This document shows positions 8,238 through 16,871 of a stretch of DNA of 64,000 nt, piece by piece. The DNA lies in assembly GCF_009901955.1 (NCBI RefSeq), contig NZ_WUTS01000001.1, forward strand, positions 2,621,745-2,685,744, read 5' to 3'. Within the stretch, counting starts at the first letter, position 1. Each line of letters starts with the position of its first letter. The DNA comes from Halomonas icarae (GTDB lineage Bacteria; Pseudomonadota; Gammaproteobacteria; Pseudomonadales; Halomonadaceae). The notes under the pieces are model-generated. The model was not told the DNA's origin and searched no databases. It saw only the letters and a list, made by a program, of their open reading frames with translations. A program made the translations under genes and the position numbers.

Positions 8238-9290
8238 ATGAAAAAACTGACAACCCTGACCACAGCTACCGTTCTGTCGCTGGGCATCTTTCAGAGCGCA
8301 GCAGCCACCGAGCTACAGATCAGCACCTGGGCGGGCCCCAATCACGGGGTCAATACCATCGTCTGGCCGACCTGGGGCAGTTGGATAGAGGAGGCTACCG
8401 ACGGCCGAGTGAGTGTCAATGTGGTCCATGACATGGGGCCTCCTGGCGCGCAGATGGAGCTGATCGCCGATGGTGTTGCTGATGTGACCTGGCTCTTCCA
8501 TGGTCTGATGCCAGGACGCTTCGAGCTGACCAAGCTCCCCGAGTTTCCTACCTTCGAGGACTTCTCTTCGGAAGCTGCTTCGGTGGCCTACTGGCGTACG
8601 CACCAGGAGTACTTCGCCGATCTCAACGAGCATCGAGGTGTCGAGGTCATCGGACTCGGTGTTCACGGGCCCGGCACGCTCTTTCTTGAAGAGCCCATTG
8701 AGCATCTGGATGAACTGCCCGGCAATCGCGTACGCATCGGTGGCGGCATCATGGCGGATATCTCCGAGGCTATGGGTCTGACAGGGGTGGCCTTGCCGCC
8801 GGGTAATACCTACGAGGCGGCCTCCCAGGGAGTCATCGATGGGGCTATGCTGACCCAGGAAGGGCTCAAGAGCTTCAGACTCTCCGAGGTGCTGCCCAAC
8901 ATCGTACTGATGCCCGGTGGCTTCTATCGCGGTAGCTTCTCGCTGGTAATGAACCCCGACACCCTGGCTTCTCTCTCCACAGACGATCGCGAGGCGTTGA
9001 TGTCGGTCTCCGGCGAGCGCCTTTCGCGGCTGTTCGGTTTCATGATGGACGTTGTTGACGAGCGCGGCATGGCCTTTGCCGAGGAGATGGGCAATACCTT
9101 CATCGAGCTGCCTCAGGAGGAGGTTGAACGCTTTATGACCCTGGTCGAGGACTTACCCGAACAGTGGGCCGAGACGGTGGCCGAGAAGGGGGTGGATGGC
9201 GAGGCTGCCCTGGAGCATTTCTACGAGCAGCTGGAGGAGGCTGGTGAAGAGCCGGGGCTGACGGAAGACGACATCGTTGAAGAAGCGTAA
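8238..9290 (+). CDS. TRAP transporter substrate-binding protein (DctP family), orphan
   Basis: 350 aa periplasmic solute-binding protein with a signal peptide of about 23 residues (MKKLTTLTTATVLSLGIFQS). The mature part has DctP-family features: ELQISTWAGPNHG at the first strand, a GTLFLEEPIEHLDELPGNRVRIGG segment and GNTYEAASQGVIDGAMLTQEG. The C-terminus is very acidic, as is usual in halophiles. It lies 72 bases after the P450 gene with a good AAAAAGGA site and is followed by a terminator. No permease genes adjoin it, so it may use the DctQM at 18.0-19.8 kb or act as a sensor. Co-transcription with the P450 suggests the P450 substrate is imported. Confidence 0.88.
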   Translation: MKKLTTLTTATVLSLGIFQSAAATELQISTWAGPNHGVNTIVWPTWGSWIEEATDGRVSVNVVHDMGPPGAQMELIADGVADVTWLFHGLMPGRFELTKLPEFPTFEDFSSEAASVAYWRTHQEYFADLNEHRGVEVIGLGVHGPGTLFLEEPIEHLDELPGNRVRIGGGIMADISEAMGLTGVALPPGNTYEAASQGVIDGAMLTQEGLKSFRLSEVLPNIVLMPGGFYRGSFSLVMNPDTLASLSTDDREALMSVSGERLSRLFGFMMDVVDERGMAFAEEMGNTFIELPQEEVERFMTLVEDLPEQWAETVAEKGVDGEAALEHFYEQLEEAGEEPGLTEDDIVEEA

Positions 9291-9322
9291 GCCCAGCGTA
9301 GCAACGAAGCGGCTATGAGAGG

Positions 9323-9348
9323 GGCCCTCGATCTCACGATCGAGGGCC
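9323..9348 (+). terminator. hairpin terminator after the P450/DctP genes
   Basis: Stem GGCCCTCGAT(C) / (G)ATCGAGGGCC of 11 bp with a four-base loop, followed by TTCGGTTT. The T tract is weak but the position, 33 bases after the stop codon and before a convergent gene, fits a terminator. Confidence 0.7.
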
Positions 9349-9424
9349 TTCGGTTTAAGTGCGACTCGTGGTCGCTTCGGAATCTCACCCGACGCCAAAC
9401 CACTAAGCCTGATTGGGCCAGTAT

Positions 9425-10204
9425 TCAACCCCGGCACAGCGCCAGTAGTCCTGCCTTGGAGCGAACGCCGAGCTTGGCGTAGGCGCGTTTGCGATAGGTC
9501 TCGGCGGAGGAGAGCGCGATATTGAGTTCGGCGGCGGCGGTCTTGAGGGTATGGCCGTGAAGGAGAAGAAGAGAGAGCTCGCGTTCGCGTTTGGAGAGTA
9601 CCTCAAGGGCCTCCGCGTCCTCATTTTGGGCATTCAGAGCGGCTGGGGGTGTCTGGCGATAGTGTCGCCGGACAAGGCTGGCGATCAGTGGTGCCAGGGC
9701 CTGCAGTCTTTTCAGGTCGGTGCGGCTGAAGGAGCCACGTGCCAAGTCCCGGTAGAGGTTGAGATAGTAGACGATCTTAGGTGCCGGGATCACGATGGAG
9801 GCCTTGTCGGCCAGGTCCGGGAAGGCGAACAGGTGGCGGCGATAGGCCGGTGACATATCCTCGGGCATGGGGAGCAGCTCGGCATCTGCTCGTCCGTCGC
9901 CCGCCAGCAGCAGCTGGCGCAGCCGAGAATAATTGGGATCCTGACGAAACAGCCCGCCGGTATAGAGGTGTGCGAGCCGCCCGGCCACCTTGGGGTAGCG
10001 GCTGTTATCCACCAGCAGGTACGACATGACGTCGACGTGGGTATAGGCGAAGAGGATGCACTGCTCGACGCCCAGGCTCCTGCGTAGCAGGGCGGTCAGA
10101 TGGTTACCAAACGACTCGTTTCCCAGCGTGGCCACGCAGTCAGCCAGGATGGCTAGAAGCGCAGGCCAGTCAGGGTCCTCGCTGTCGGGTAAACCTGTGG
10201 ACAT
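9425..10204 (-). CDS. LuxR-type helix-turn-helix regulator
   Basis: 259 aa regulator. The C-terminal quarter (about 195-258) is a LuxR/FixJ DNA-binding domain: LSKRERELSLLLLHGHTLKTAAAELNIALSSAETYRKRAYAKLGVRSKAGLLAL. The N-terminal 190 residues have no receiver Asp pattern and no recognisable acyl-homoserine-lactone pocket, so it is a solo LuxR-like protein with an unidentified sensing domain. It is divergent from the flavin monooxygenase gene, with a perfect inverted repeat between them, and therefore probably controls that gene pair. Confidence 0.87.
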   Translation of the reverse strand: MSTGLPDSEDPDWPALLAILADCVATLGNESFGNHLTALLRRSLGVEQCILFAYTHVDVMSYLLVDNSRYPKVAGRLAHLYTGGLFRQDPNYSRLRQLLLAGDGRADAELLPMPEDMSPAYRRHLFAFPDLADKASIVIPAPKIVYYLNLYRDLARGSFSRTDLKRLQALAPLIASLVRRHYRQTPPAALNAQNEDAEALEVLSKRERELSLLLLHGHTLKTAAAELNIALSSAETYRKRAYAKLGVRSKAGLLALCRG

Positions 10205-10239
10205 GTCGGTTTCTACCTTGGTCGAAGAAGGAGCATCGG

Positions 10240-10262
10240 ATGTCCCCTTTTACAGGGGACAT
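10240..10262. promoter_or_regulatory. candidate LuxR operator, perfect inverted repeat
   Basis: ATGTCCCCT and AGGGGACAT form a perfect 9-bp inverted repeat with a five-base spacer, 23 bases in all. It lies between the divergent LuxR gene (start 10204) and monooxygenase gene (start 10337). It cannot serve as a terminator there, so an operator is more likely. Confidence 0.55.
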
Positions 10263-10336
10263 GAGGGGAGGGTAGCACGGGGATAAGCTGCGTTCAGGTC
10301 AGACCACAAGAACCCGAAGCCCTGAAGGAGATGTCC

Positions 10337-12016
10337 ATGCGCCCCGCCGGACGCTCAGAAACCGATTCGCTCTATTTCGATTACCCTTACTTCCCCTTCG
10401 TGCGCTCATCTGAACTGGACGGTGAGGCCGTGCGCCATCCGGTGGCCATCGTCGGTGCCGGGCCGGTGGGGGTGACCGCCGCCCTGGAGCTGGCCCGCCA
10501 CGGTATCGCCTCCGTGGTGCTGGATGACAAGGACACCGTCAACGACGGCTCTCGCGCCATCTGCATCTCTCGCCACAGCCTCGAGATCCTGCAGCAGCTT
10601 GGCGTCGATGCACCCTTCGAGCGGAAGGGGTTGGGCTGGACTCAGGGTCGCACCTACTTCCGCGACCGCGAGATCTATCGCTTCCGCATGCCGCACTCCG
10701 ATCAGGAGCGCTACTACCCGATGGTCAACCTGCAGCAGCAGTACATCGAGCAGTTCCTGATCGACAAGGCCCATGCCAGCGATCTGATCGAGATGCGCTG
10801 GCAGAGCAGATGCATCGGCGTGAGCCAGGACGCCGACGGCGTCACCCTGGAGGTGACCACGCCCGAGGGTGACTACCGGCTACAGTGCGACTATTTGCTA
10901 GCGGCCGACGGCGGTCGCAGCTCGATCCGCGAGACCCTCGGCCTCTCCCTGCATGGCCAGGCCTACGAGGGGCGCTATGTGATCGCCGATGTGCGCCTCA
11001 CCTCCGATTTTCCCACCGAGCGACGCGCCTTCTTCCACTCGAAGGCGATGCCCGACACCACCATCCTGGTCCACAAGCAGCCCGATGATATCTGGCGCAT
11101 CGACTATCAGCTAGCGCCGGGGGAGGATCCCGACGATGCGGTTCGCGAGGCACGGATCCGCGAGAAGGTCGAGTTGATCGTGCGTGACGTGATGCACGAG
11201 GAGGAGGACTGGGAGCTGGAGTGGTGGAGCCTCTACAAGGCCTACACCCTGGCGCTGGATGAGTATCGCCATGGGCGCGTGCTGTTTATCGGCGACAGCG
11301 CCCACCTGGTGCCGATCTTCGGCGTGCGCGGCCTGAACAATGGCTTGGCGGATGCCGCCAATGCCGGCTGGAAGCTGGCCTCTATGCTCAAGGGGCAGGC
11401 GCCGGATGCCCTGCTCGACAGCTATAGCCCGGAGCGGCGTGGCGCGACCCTGGATGTATTCGCCAACGCTGGCAAGAGCACGCGCTTTATGACGCCGCCG
11501 ACCCGGGGTCATGCGCTGATGCGCGATGCCGCCCTGGCGCTGGCCTACCACAATGACTATGCCAGCGGTTTTGCCAATCCTCGCCAGGTGACCCCCTATA
11601 CCTATGCGGAGAGCCCGTTGACCCTGGCCGATGATCCCGCCTTCGAGGCAGGCCCCATCCCGGGCGCACCCCTGATCAATCGGCGTCTGGGCGACGATGA
11701 CTTCCTGCTCGATCATCTCGGCAGCGGCTTCAACCTGCTTCACTTCAGCGAGGATGGGCGATTGGAGCCAGCCCTGCAGCAGCAGCTGGAGAGTCTACGG
11801 TCACGCGGTATCGACATTACCCTGCTGCGGCTGGCGCGCTCACCCGGTGATGAGCGGACCCTGGTCGACGTGGATGGCAGCCTGTTTGCCGGCTACGGCG
11901 CCAGACCCGGCAGCACCTATCTGGTGCGCCCCGACCGCCACGTGGCGGCCCGTTGGATGGCGTTCGACCCCATCGAGCTGAATGCTGCCGTGACCACCGC
12001 CCTGGGAGGAGAATGA
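10337..12016 (+). CDS. FAD-dependent aromatic-type monooxygenase (class A flavoprotein)
   Basis: 559 aa flavoprotein of the PheA/TfdB/MhpA group. The N-terminal Rossmann motif is VAIVGAGPVGVTAALELARHGI (about residues 36-57), and the second FAD motif VLFIGDSAHLVPIFGVRGLNNGLADAANAGWKLA lies at about 315-348; the C-terminal 180 residues form the thioredoxin-like tail of the larger family members. Such enzymes use NAD(P)H and oxygen to hydroxylate phenolic rings. I prefer ATG 10337 over 10331 because GGAG at 10327-10330 gives six bases of spacing. A DUF2783 gene overlaps its stop, a pairing seen beside related monooxygenases. The substrate is not predictable. Confidence 0.88.
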   Translation: MRPAGRSETDSLYFDYPYFPFVRSSELDGEAVRHPVAIVGAGPVGVTAALELARHGIASVVLDDKDTVNDGSRAICISRHSLEILQQLGVDAPFERKGLGWTQGRTYFRDREIYRFRMPHSDQERYYPMVNLQQQYIEQFLIDKAHASDLIEMRWQSRCIGVSQDADGVTLEVTTPEGDYRLQCDYLLAADGGRSSIRETLGLSLHGQAYEGRYVIADVRLTSDFPTERRAFFHSKAMPDTTILVHKQPDDIWRIDYQLAPGEDPDDAVREARIREKVELIVRDVMHEEEDWELEWWSLYKAYTLALDEYRHGRVLFIGDSAHLVPIFGVRGLNNGLADAANAGWKLASMLKGQAPDALLDSYSPERRGATLDVFANAGKSTRFMTPPTRGHALMRDAALALAYHNDYASGFANPRQVTPYTYAESPLTLADDPAFEAGPIPGAPLINRRLGDDDFLLDHLGSGFNLLHFSEDGRLEPALQQQLESLRSRGIDITLLRLARSPGDERTLVDVDGSLFAGYGARPGSTYLVRPDRHVAARWMAFDPIELNAAVTTALGGE

Positions 12017-12243
12017 TCATGACCGATACCACACTGCCCTTCGCCGACCTCGAGCGGATCTACGAGCGGTTGGCGAATGTCCTGGACCAGCTGCCGGAAG
12101 GCGAGGAGAGTCATTTCCTGGCCCAGCTGGCACTGGCGCTGGCCCATCGGGTGCCGGAAGTCGATCGGGTGATGGCGGCCATCGAGGAAGCGCGAGAGGG
12201 AGCGATTATCGATCAGACCGGTTCTCAATCAATCCGCACGTAG
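12013..12243 (+). CDS. DUF2783 family small protein
   Basis: 76 aa acidic, all-helical protein. The FADLERIYERLANVLDQLPEGEESHFLAQLALALAHRVPEVDRVMAAIEEAR core matches the DUF2783 pattern, and this family typically sits directly after FAD-dependent monooxygenases. Here the start ATG overlaps the monooxygenase stop by four bases (ATGA), implying translational coupling. A second ATG six bases on is an alternative start. It may be an accessory or stability factor for the monooxygenase; the family has no established biochemical role that I know of. Confidence 0.75.
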   Translation: MIMTDTTLPFADLERIYERLANVLDQLPEGEESHFLAQLALALAHRVPEVDRVMAAIEEAREGAIIDQTGSQSIRT

Positions 12244-12642
12244 TAGTTTTTTTCATAGCTTTATGTTTAATAACAAAGGTCTTTTCCAGCCTTCCCGATT
12301 TTCCCGCTGTTAAGCCAGCCGAAGCCTAGGCGGGTGATAGCCTAAAAATGGTTCTTCGTTGTTTCATGTGGATTTGGCCTGGTCGAACAGGCGGCCCACC
12401 GGGCTGCCAATCAGGCAGATCATGGCGATGCTGTTTGCCATTGACCTAAACCTAGACGATCTCGTTGGAACTGGATCAGAAAGACCTGCTGATTCAACGC
12501 AATCAGAAGTTGCCTGATATTATATTCCAACGAGATTGACAGGTGTCGACGTGACTAACCACGTGATGGATACTGCCTAGTTATTGGTTCAAAGGTAGCA
12601 CTATTCATAGTTACGAAATGCCTCCCTTAACATAATTAAGTA
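12244..12642. other. gene-free convergent spacer with a 12-bp inverted repeat
   Basis: About 400 bases between convergent genes with no credible ORF. ATCTCGTTGGAA at 12459-12470 is repeated in inverted form (TTCCAACGAGAT) at 12525-12536, 54 bases apart. A short minus-strand stretch at 12366-12438 translates as MANSIAMICLIGSPVGRLFDQAKST then stop; it resembles the tail of a lost membrane protein, but this is weak. The spacer is AT-richer than its flanks and may be a scar of a lost gene or small mobile element. Confidence 0.4.
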
Positions 12643-14358
12643 TCATGGTTTGGACAATGGCGTTTTTCCTGCATTTAATAGGATCGAGTTGGCTGAAATC
12701 CAGCCAAATGTCAATGCCGGTCCCAGGGTAATTCCAGGGCCTGGATAGCTTCCGCCCATGATCGAGTTCATATCATTTCCCGCCGCCCAAAGACCGGGAA
12801 TCGGGCGCTGTTCGGCGTCCAGCACCCGTGCCTGCGCGTCGGTGATCACGCCGGCGGCGGTGCCGATATCCCCCGGGTGAATCTCCACCGCATAGAAAGG
12901 CGCATCGATGATGGGCCGCAGGCAGGGGTTTGGGGCATTCTCTGGATCGCCCAGGTAGCGGTTGTAGGCATTGCCGCCCTTGGCGAAGTCACGGTCCTCG
13001 CCCGCCCGGGCGTCGCGATTGTAGCGCGCCAGGGTGTCTGCCAAGCGGTGCGCCTCCACGCCGAGCTGGCTCGCCAGATCGGCGGGGTCAGTCGCCCGGA
13101 TCAGGTAGCCGCGCCGGATGAACGGCGCGAGGCGCCCCGGAGAGGGCCGAACGGCGCCTAGCCCGTAGCGTCGCACGAAGGTGTGGTCGGCCACCAGCCA
13201 GAAACGCCGGCAGCCATCCGCCATGCGCTGGAGCATTGCCGCCACGAAGTCGTGGTAGGAGTTGCTCTCGTTGACAAAGCGCTGGCCGCGATCATCAATG
13301 GCAATCAGGCCCGGCTTGGCACGATCCAGAAACAGATGGGGAAACGTCGCCGTCGTACCGTCGGCCCGCGGCAGCCGCGACACCGGCGACCAGAATGCCG
13401 GATGGTGGTTGTCCCGGGCAACCCGTGCGCCCAGCTGTTCGGCGGCTCGAAGGCTGTCCCCGGTATTGCCAGCCGGCGACATGGACCAGTGGCGCTGTTC
13501 GGCGTGCTCCATCATCGCGTGACGGCGCTGGCGATCCTGCGGAAAACCGCCGGCGGCCAGCAGCACCCCGTGTCGAACACGCAGCGTTGCGCACTGTCCT
13601 GCCTGTTGCACCTCCACACTACTCACCCGGCCTTCGGTATCACGAACCAGGCCACTGAGGCTCGTCCCATAGACAATCGGAATGCCCAGATCGTATACCG
13701 TCTTGCCCAGGCGTGCGGCCAGAGCATTGCCCAGCACCGAGCGCGTTCCGCGCCGGTAGCGCACCAGATCCAGCAGATGGCGAGTGACCACCTTGCCAGC
13801 ATGCACAAAGGCACCGGCCTCTTTCAGCGCCTTCGGCAGCTGGGCCAGATCCGCACGGCCCACCATCATGCCATTAAGGATGGTAAACTCGGCGATAGGG
13901 TGACGCAGCCGCTCCAGAGCGGGCCCTAGCCGCCGCGCATCGTAGTCCAGCGGATCCATTACCCGACCGCCCAGCGCCGCACCAGGCTGGTCGGGATGGT
14001 AGTCGGGGCCGAGAGTGCGCACCGCGAACTTCACCTCGGTTTCAGCTTCCAGAAAGCGCACCGCCTGCGGCCCCTGTTCGAGGAAGGCCTCCACCATTTC
14101 GCGGCGCAACACCTCGCCTACCTCGGCCTCCAGGTAGGTCATGACCGCCTCACGGCTGTCCGCAATGCCCACGGCCTGGCCATGATGGTTGCCGGGTACC
14201 CAGACGGCGCCTCCGGAAACCGCAGTGGAGCCGCCAAAGTACTCGGTCTTTTCGAGGATGACCGGCTCCAGCCCGCCTTTCTTCAGTGCGATCGCCGCGC
14301 ACATACCGGCCGCCCCGGAGCCTACGACCACGGCATCCGCCGTCTGTGGCAGGCTCAT
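12643..14358 (-). CDS. FAD-dependent dehydrogenase, 3-ketosteroid delta1-dehydrogenase-like
   Basis: 571 aa flavoprotein of the fumarate reductase/KstD superfamily. The N-terminal ADAVVVGSGAAGMCAAIALKKGG dinucleotide fold and the EKTEYFGGSTAVSGGAVWVP motif, together with the C-terminal GGSYPGPGITLGPALTFG block that binds the flavin ribityl and carries the catalytic Tyr in KstD, are all present. The family desaturates cyclic ketones (3-oxosteroids, 4-oxocyclohexanecarboxylate and similar). It is last in a four-gene operon behind three SDRs; its ATG overlaps the preceding stop by four bases. I infer ketone desaturation of an alicyclic substrate; a true steroid role is unproven. Confidence 0.85.
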   Translation of the reverse strand: MSLPQTADAVVVGSGAAGMCAAIALKKGGLEPVILEKTEYFGGSTAVSGGAVWVPGNHHGQAVGIADSREAVMTYLEAEVGEVLRREMVEAFLEQGPQAVRFLEAETEVKFAVRTLGPDYHPDQPGAALGGRVMDPLDYDARRLGPALERLRHPIAEFTILNGMMVGRADLAQLPKALKEAGAFVHAGKVVTRHLLDLVRYRRGTRSVLGNALAARLGKTVYDLGIPIVYGTSLSGLVRDTEGRVSSVEVQQAGQCATLRVRHGVLLAAGGFPQDRQRRHAMMEHAEQRHWSMSPAGNTGDSLRAAEQLGARVARDNHHPAFWSPVSRLPRADGTTATFPHLFLDRAKPGLIAIDDRGQRFVNESNSYHDFVAAMLQRMADGCRRFWLVADHTFVRRYGLGAVRPSPGRLAPFIRRGYLIRATDPADLASQLGVEAHRLADTLARYNRDARAGEDRDFAKGGNAYNRYLGDPENAPNPCLRPIIDAPFYAVEIHPGDIGTAAGVITDAQARVLDAEQRPIPGLWAAGNDMNSIMGGSYPGPGITLGPALTFGWISANSILLNAGKTPLSKP

Positions 14359-15134
14359 GCGCCCTCCTCGGGCCTTGGGCCCAACCGTCCGCTCAGCCAG
14401 CCACCGTCCACCTTAAGTACCTCTCCGGTAATGAAGGCCGAGCGTGGCGAGGCCAGAAAGGCAATGGTTTCCGCCACATCCTGCGGCGTACCGGCCCGCC
14501 CCAGCGGTGTCTCTTCCAGAATCCGACGCTGTGTCCAGGCGCCGTCACGAATCCGCGCCGCTGTCAGCGGTGTGTCAATCAGCCCCGGGGCGACCGCGTT
14601 GACGCGAACCCCTCGGCGCCCCCACTCGCAGGCCAGCTGCACGGTCAGCGCCGCCACCGCCCCCTTGGTCAGGGCATAAATGGAAGTGCCGCTGACTCCG
14701 GTCAGGCCGAAGACCGAGGCCAGGTTGACCACACTGCCGCCCCCCTGCTCGGCCATGATCGGCAGCGCCGTGCGACAAAGCCGAAACACCGAGGCCACAT
14801 TGATTCCGATAAAGCGGTCGATATCGTCGTCCGACGTCTCCTGCAGCGCCGGCGATGCCGCGATGCCGGCATTATTGATCAGCACGCGCCACGGCTTGCC
14901 CAGCCCATCCACTGCCTCGGCAATGCGCGCCGGGGTGTCGGGCGCTGCCACATCGCAGGCCAGCGTCGTTAGCGCTCGCTCGCCTGCCTCCGCCGACAGC
15001 GCCTCGAGGCTCTGGGCGTTGATGTCCACCGCCACCACATGGAAGCCACGTTCGGCCAGCAGCAACGCAGTGGCCCGCCCAATCCCCGAAGCGGCGCCCG
15101 TGACCACCGCGACGCCATCCAGTTGCTCACGCAT
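14355..15134 (-). CDS. SDR family oxidoreductase
   Basis: 259 aa classical short-chain dehydrogenase/reductase. Seen: cofactor loop VTGAASGIG near residue 12, NNAG strand motif, catalytic Ser in VVNLASVFG, and the YALTKG Tyr-Lys pair, with VNAVAPGLIDTPL after it. The acidic residue at the end of strand 2 (VVAVDINAQ) favours NAD over NADP. ATG 15134 fits the family start; a longer frame to 15299 would run deep into the upstream gene. It overlaps that gene's stop by eight bases. Likely interconverts an alcohol and a ketone in the pathway. Confidence 0.9.
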   Translation of the reverse strand: MREQLDGVAVVTGAASGIGRATALLLAERGFHVVAVDINAQSLEALSAEAGERALTTLACDVAAPDTPARIAEAVDGLGKPWRVLINNAGIAASPALQETSDDDIDRFIGINVASVFRLCRTALPIMAEQGGGSVVNLASVFGLTGVSGTSIYALTKGAVAALTVQLACEWGRRGVRVNAVAPGLIDTPLTAARIRDGAWTQRRILEETPLGRAGTPQDVAETIAFLASPRSAFITGEVLKVDGGWLSGRLGPRPEEGA

Positions 15135-15861
15135 GGCCACCTCCGCCCACCGAGCGGCCACCGTCCACCACGATAACCTGCCCGGTGATATAGTCGGTGT
15201 CCGGTGAGGCCAGCATGGCCACCACGTTGGCGATGTCCTCGGGCCGACCAATACGCCCCAGGGGCTGGTAGGATGCCAGGCGAGCGCGCTCGTCGGCATC
15301 CCAGCCCGCCAGGATCGGTGTCTCGATCACCCCAGGAGCCACCGCATTGACCAGAATGTTGTCGGCGGCCCACTCCAGCGCCAGGCACTTGGTCAGCGTG
15401 CTCATGGCTCCTTTCGAAGCAGCGTAGTGGGCAACCTTGACCGCGCCCAGCCATGAGCGCGAGCTGATATTGACGATCCGCCCGCCGCCCTGGCCACGCA
15501 TCGAGGCTGCCGCCAGCCTGGCCAGCTCGAACGCGGCCACGGTGTTGATCTCGTACATCCGCAGGAAGTCCGCTCCAGTCAGCGCATCCGCCTCGGCCGT
15601 AGAGAAGATCCCGGCATTGTTGACCAACGCATACAGCGGCCCGGCGGTAACCATCAGCCGCTCGCGCTGCGACGCATCGCCCAGGTCGCAGGCCAGGTGG
15701 TCAACATCATCGCCGAGCTCGGCCGCCGTGGCCGCCAAGGCCCCGGCATCGATATCGGTGATCAGCACGTCGAAGCCCTCCGCCAGCAGGCGCCGAGCAA
15801 TGGCCTTGCCCATGCCGCCGGCGGCTCCCGTGATCAATGCCTTGTACTTCTGGGGTGTCAT
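15127..15861 (-). CDS. SDR family oxidoreductase
   Basis: 244 aa classical SDR: ITGAAGGMG cofactor loop, LVNNAG, catalytic Ser in IVNISSRSWLG, HYAASKG Tyr-Lys pair and VNAVAPGVIETPI. ITDIDAG after strand 2 suggests NAD. The start ATG 15861 is preceded by GGGAG; upstream codons to 15933 look non-coding. It is the second gene of the operon after a gap of about 130 bases from the first SDR, and is distinct in sequence from both neighbours, so it probably acts on a different intermediate or stereoisomer. Confidence 0.9.
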   Translation of the reverse strand: MTPQKYKALITGAAGGMGKAIARRLLAEGFDVLITDIDAGALAATAAELGDDVDHLACDLGDASQRERLMVTAGPLYALVNNAGIFSTAEADALTGADFLRMYEINTVAAFELARLAAASMRGQGGGRIVNISSRSWLGAVKVAHYAASKGAMSTLTKCLALEWAADNILVNAVAPGVIETPILAGWDADERARLASYQPLGRIGRPEDIANVVAMLASPDTDYITGQVIVVDGGRSVGGGGHA

Positions 15862-15988
15862 GCCACTCTCCCTGGTCGGTAAGGCCGAGGCCACGCTGCA
15901 ATAACGCGTGCCCCAGCTACCAACACGGTTCATTGAACTTGTTCTTCACGCGCTTTGCGGCCAGGGCACAACCCGTGACCCGCACGCG

Positions 15989-16744
15989 TTACTGCATCCG
16001 CACGCCGCCGTTGATGTCGATCACCGCACCGGTGATGTAGGCAGCCTCCGGCGAGACCAGAAAGGCCACCGCGCCGGCAACATCCTCGGGCGTGCCCAGG
16101 CGCCCCAGCGGAATGGCACTGGCCGCCTGGGCTTCGTCCCCCTCCTTCATGGAGAGGCGCAGCATCGGCGCGTCGATGGATCCGGGCGCCACCGCGTTGA
16201 CCGTGACGCCCAGGGGAGCCGCCTCACGCGCGGCGGCCTTGGTCAGCCCCAGCACCCCCGCCTTGGCAGCAATATACGCCGCCGAGCTGCGATACCCTCC
16301 CAGCTGCGCGGCGGACGATGAGAAGGTGACGATGCGGCCATCCGGTACCCCCCGCTGTTGCCGGCGGCGCAGAAACTCGCGCAGGGTCACGAAGGTGCCG
16401 CTCAGGTTGACTTCACTGGTCTTCTGAAACTCGCCAAGTGGCATTTCAGTGATCGGTGCTCGGCTACCGTCCTCACGCAGGATCAGCAGCCCGGCATTGC
16501 AGACTAATGCATCCAGCGGGGCGTCGGCTTCGGTGACGTCGAACACGGCCTGAACCTGCGCCTCATCGGTGATATCCATGCCGTACCCGGCATGTCCCGG
16601 ACCGTCGAGCTGGGCAGCCGTCTCACGGGCTCCGGCGGCATCCAGATCCGCCACCACCACCGACCAGCCATCACGTGCTAGGCGCATCGCAATCGTACGC
16701 CCGATGCCCCGCGCTCCACCCGTTATCAGTACTCGCTTGCTCAC
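15989..16744 (-). CDS. SDR family oxidoreductase
   Basis: 251 aa classical SDR: ITGGARGIG loop at residues 7-15, VCNAG in place of the usual NNAG, catalytic Ser in IVTFSSSAAQLGG, AYIAAKAG Tyr-Lys pair and VNAVAPGSIDAPML. VVADLDAAG after strand 2 suggests NAD. It is the first gene of the SDR/flavoprotein operon; two ATTGNATNCAAT-type palindromes lie in the divergent spacer just upstream, consistent with control by the GntR regulator at 21.2 kb. Confidence 0.91.
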   Translation of the reverse strand: MSKRVLITGGARGIGRTIAMRLARDGWSVVVADLDAAGARETAAQLDGPGHAGYGMDITDEAQVQAVFDVTEADAPLDALVCNAGLLILREDGSRAPITEMPLGEFQKTSEVNLSGTFVTLREFLRRRQQRGVPDGRIVTFSSSAAQLGGYRSSAAYIAAKAGVLGLTKAAAREAAPLGVTVNAVAPGSIDAPMLRLSMKEGDEAQAASAIPLGRLGTPEDVAGAVAFLVSPEAAYITGAVIDINGGVRMQ

Positions 16745-16769
16745 AGAAGGCTCCTAGCTCTCAGACTAT

Positions 16770-16781
16770 TTTGGATCCAAT
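16770..16781. promoter_or_regulatory. GntR-type operator candidate 1
   Basis: TTTGGATCCAAT, containing the perfect palindrome TTGGATCCAA. One of four sites matching ATTGNATNCAAT (first base differs). It lies 26 bases before the first SDR start and would overlap that promoter or leader. Confidence 0.55.
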
Positions 16782-16831
16782 CTCACTTCCAGCTCCTATT
16801 TTGTCAAGGAAAAACAAAAATAATCGACTGC

Positions 16832-16843
16832 ATTGGATGCAAT
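16832..16843. promoter_or_regulatory. GntR-type operator candidate 2
   Basis: ATTGGATGCAAT, a near-perfect palindrome in the same divergent spacer, 62 bases from site 1 (about six helical turns). Together the two sites could allow repression of both the SDR operon and the GST gene. Confidence 0.55.
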
Positions 16844-16871
16844 CTTGTCTGTCCAGGAGAGGTGTGCAAGG

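Noticed and set aside
12366-12438. Minus-strand peptide resembling the tail of a transporter
   Set aside because: Too short and without upstream coding sequence; mentioned only in the spacer note.
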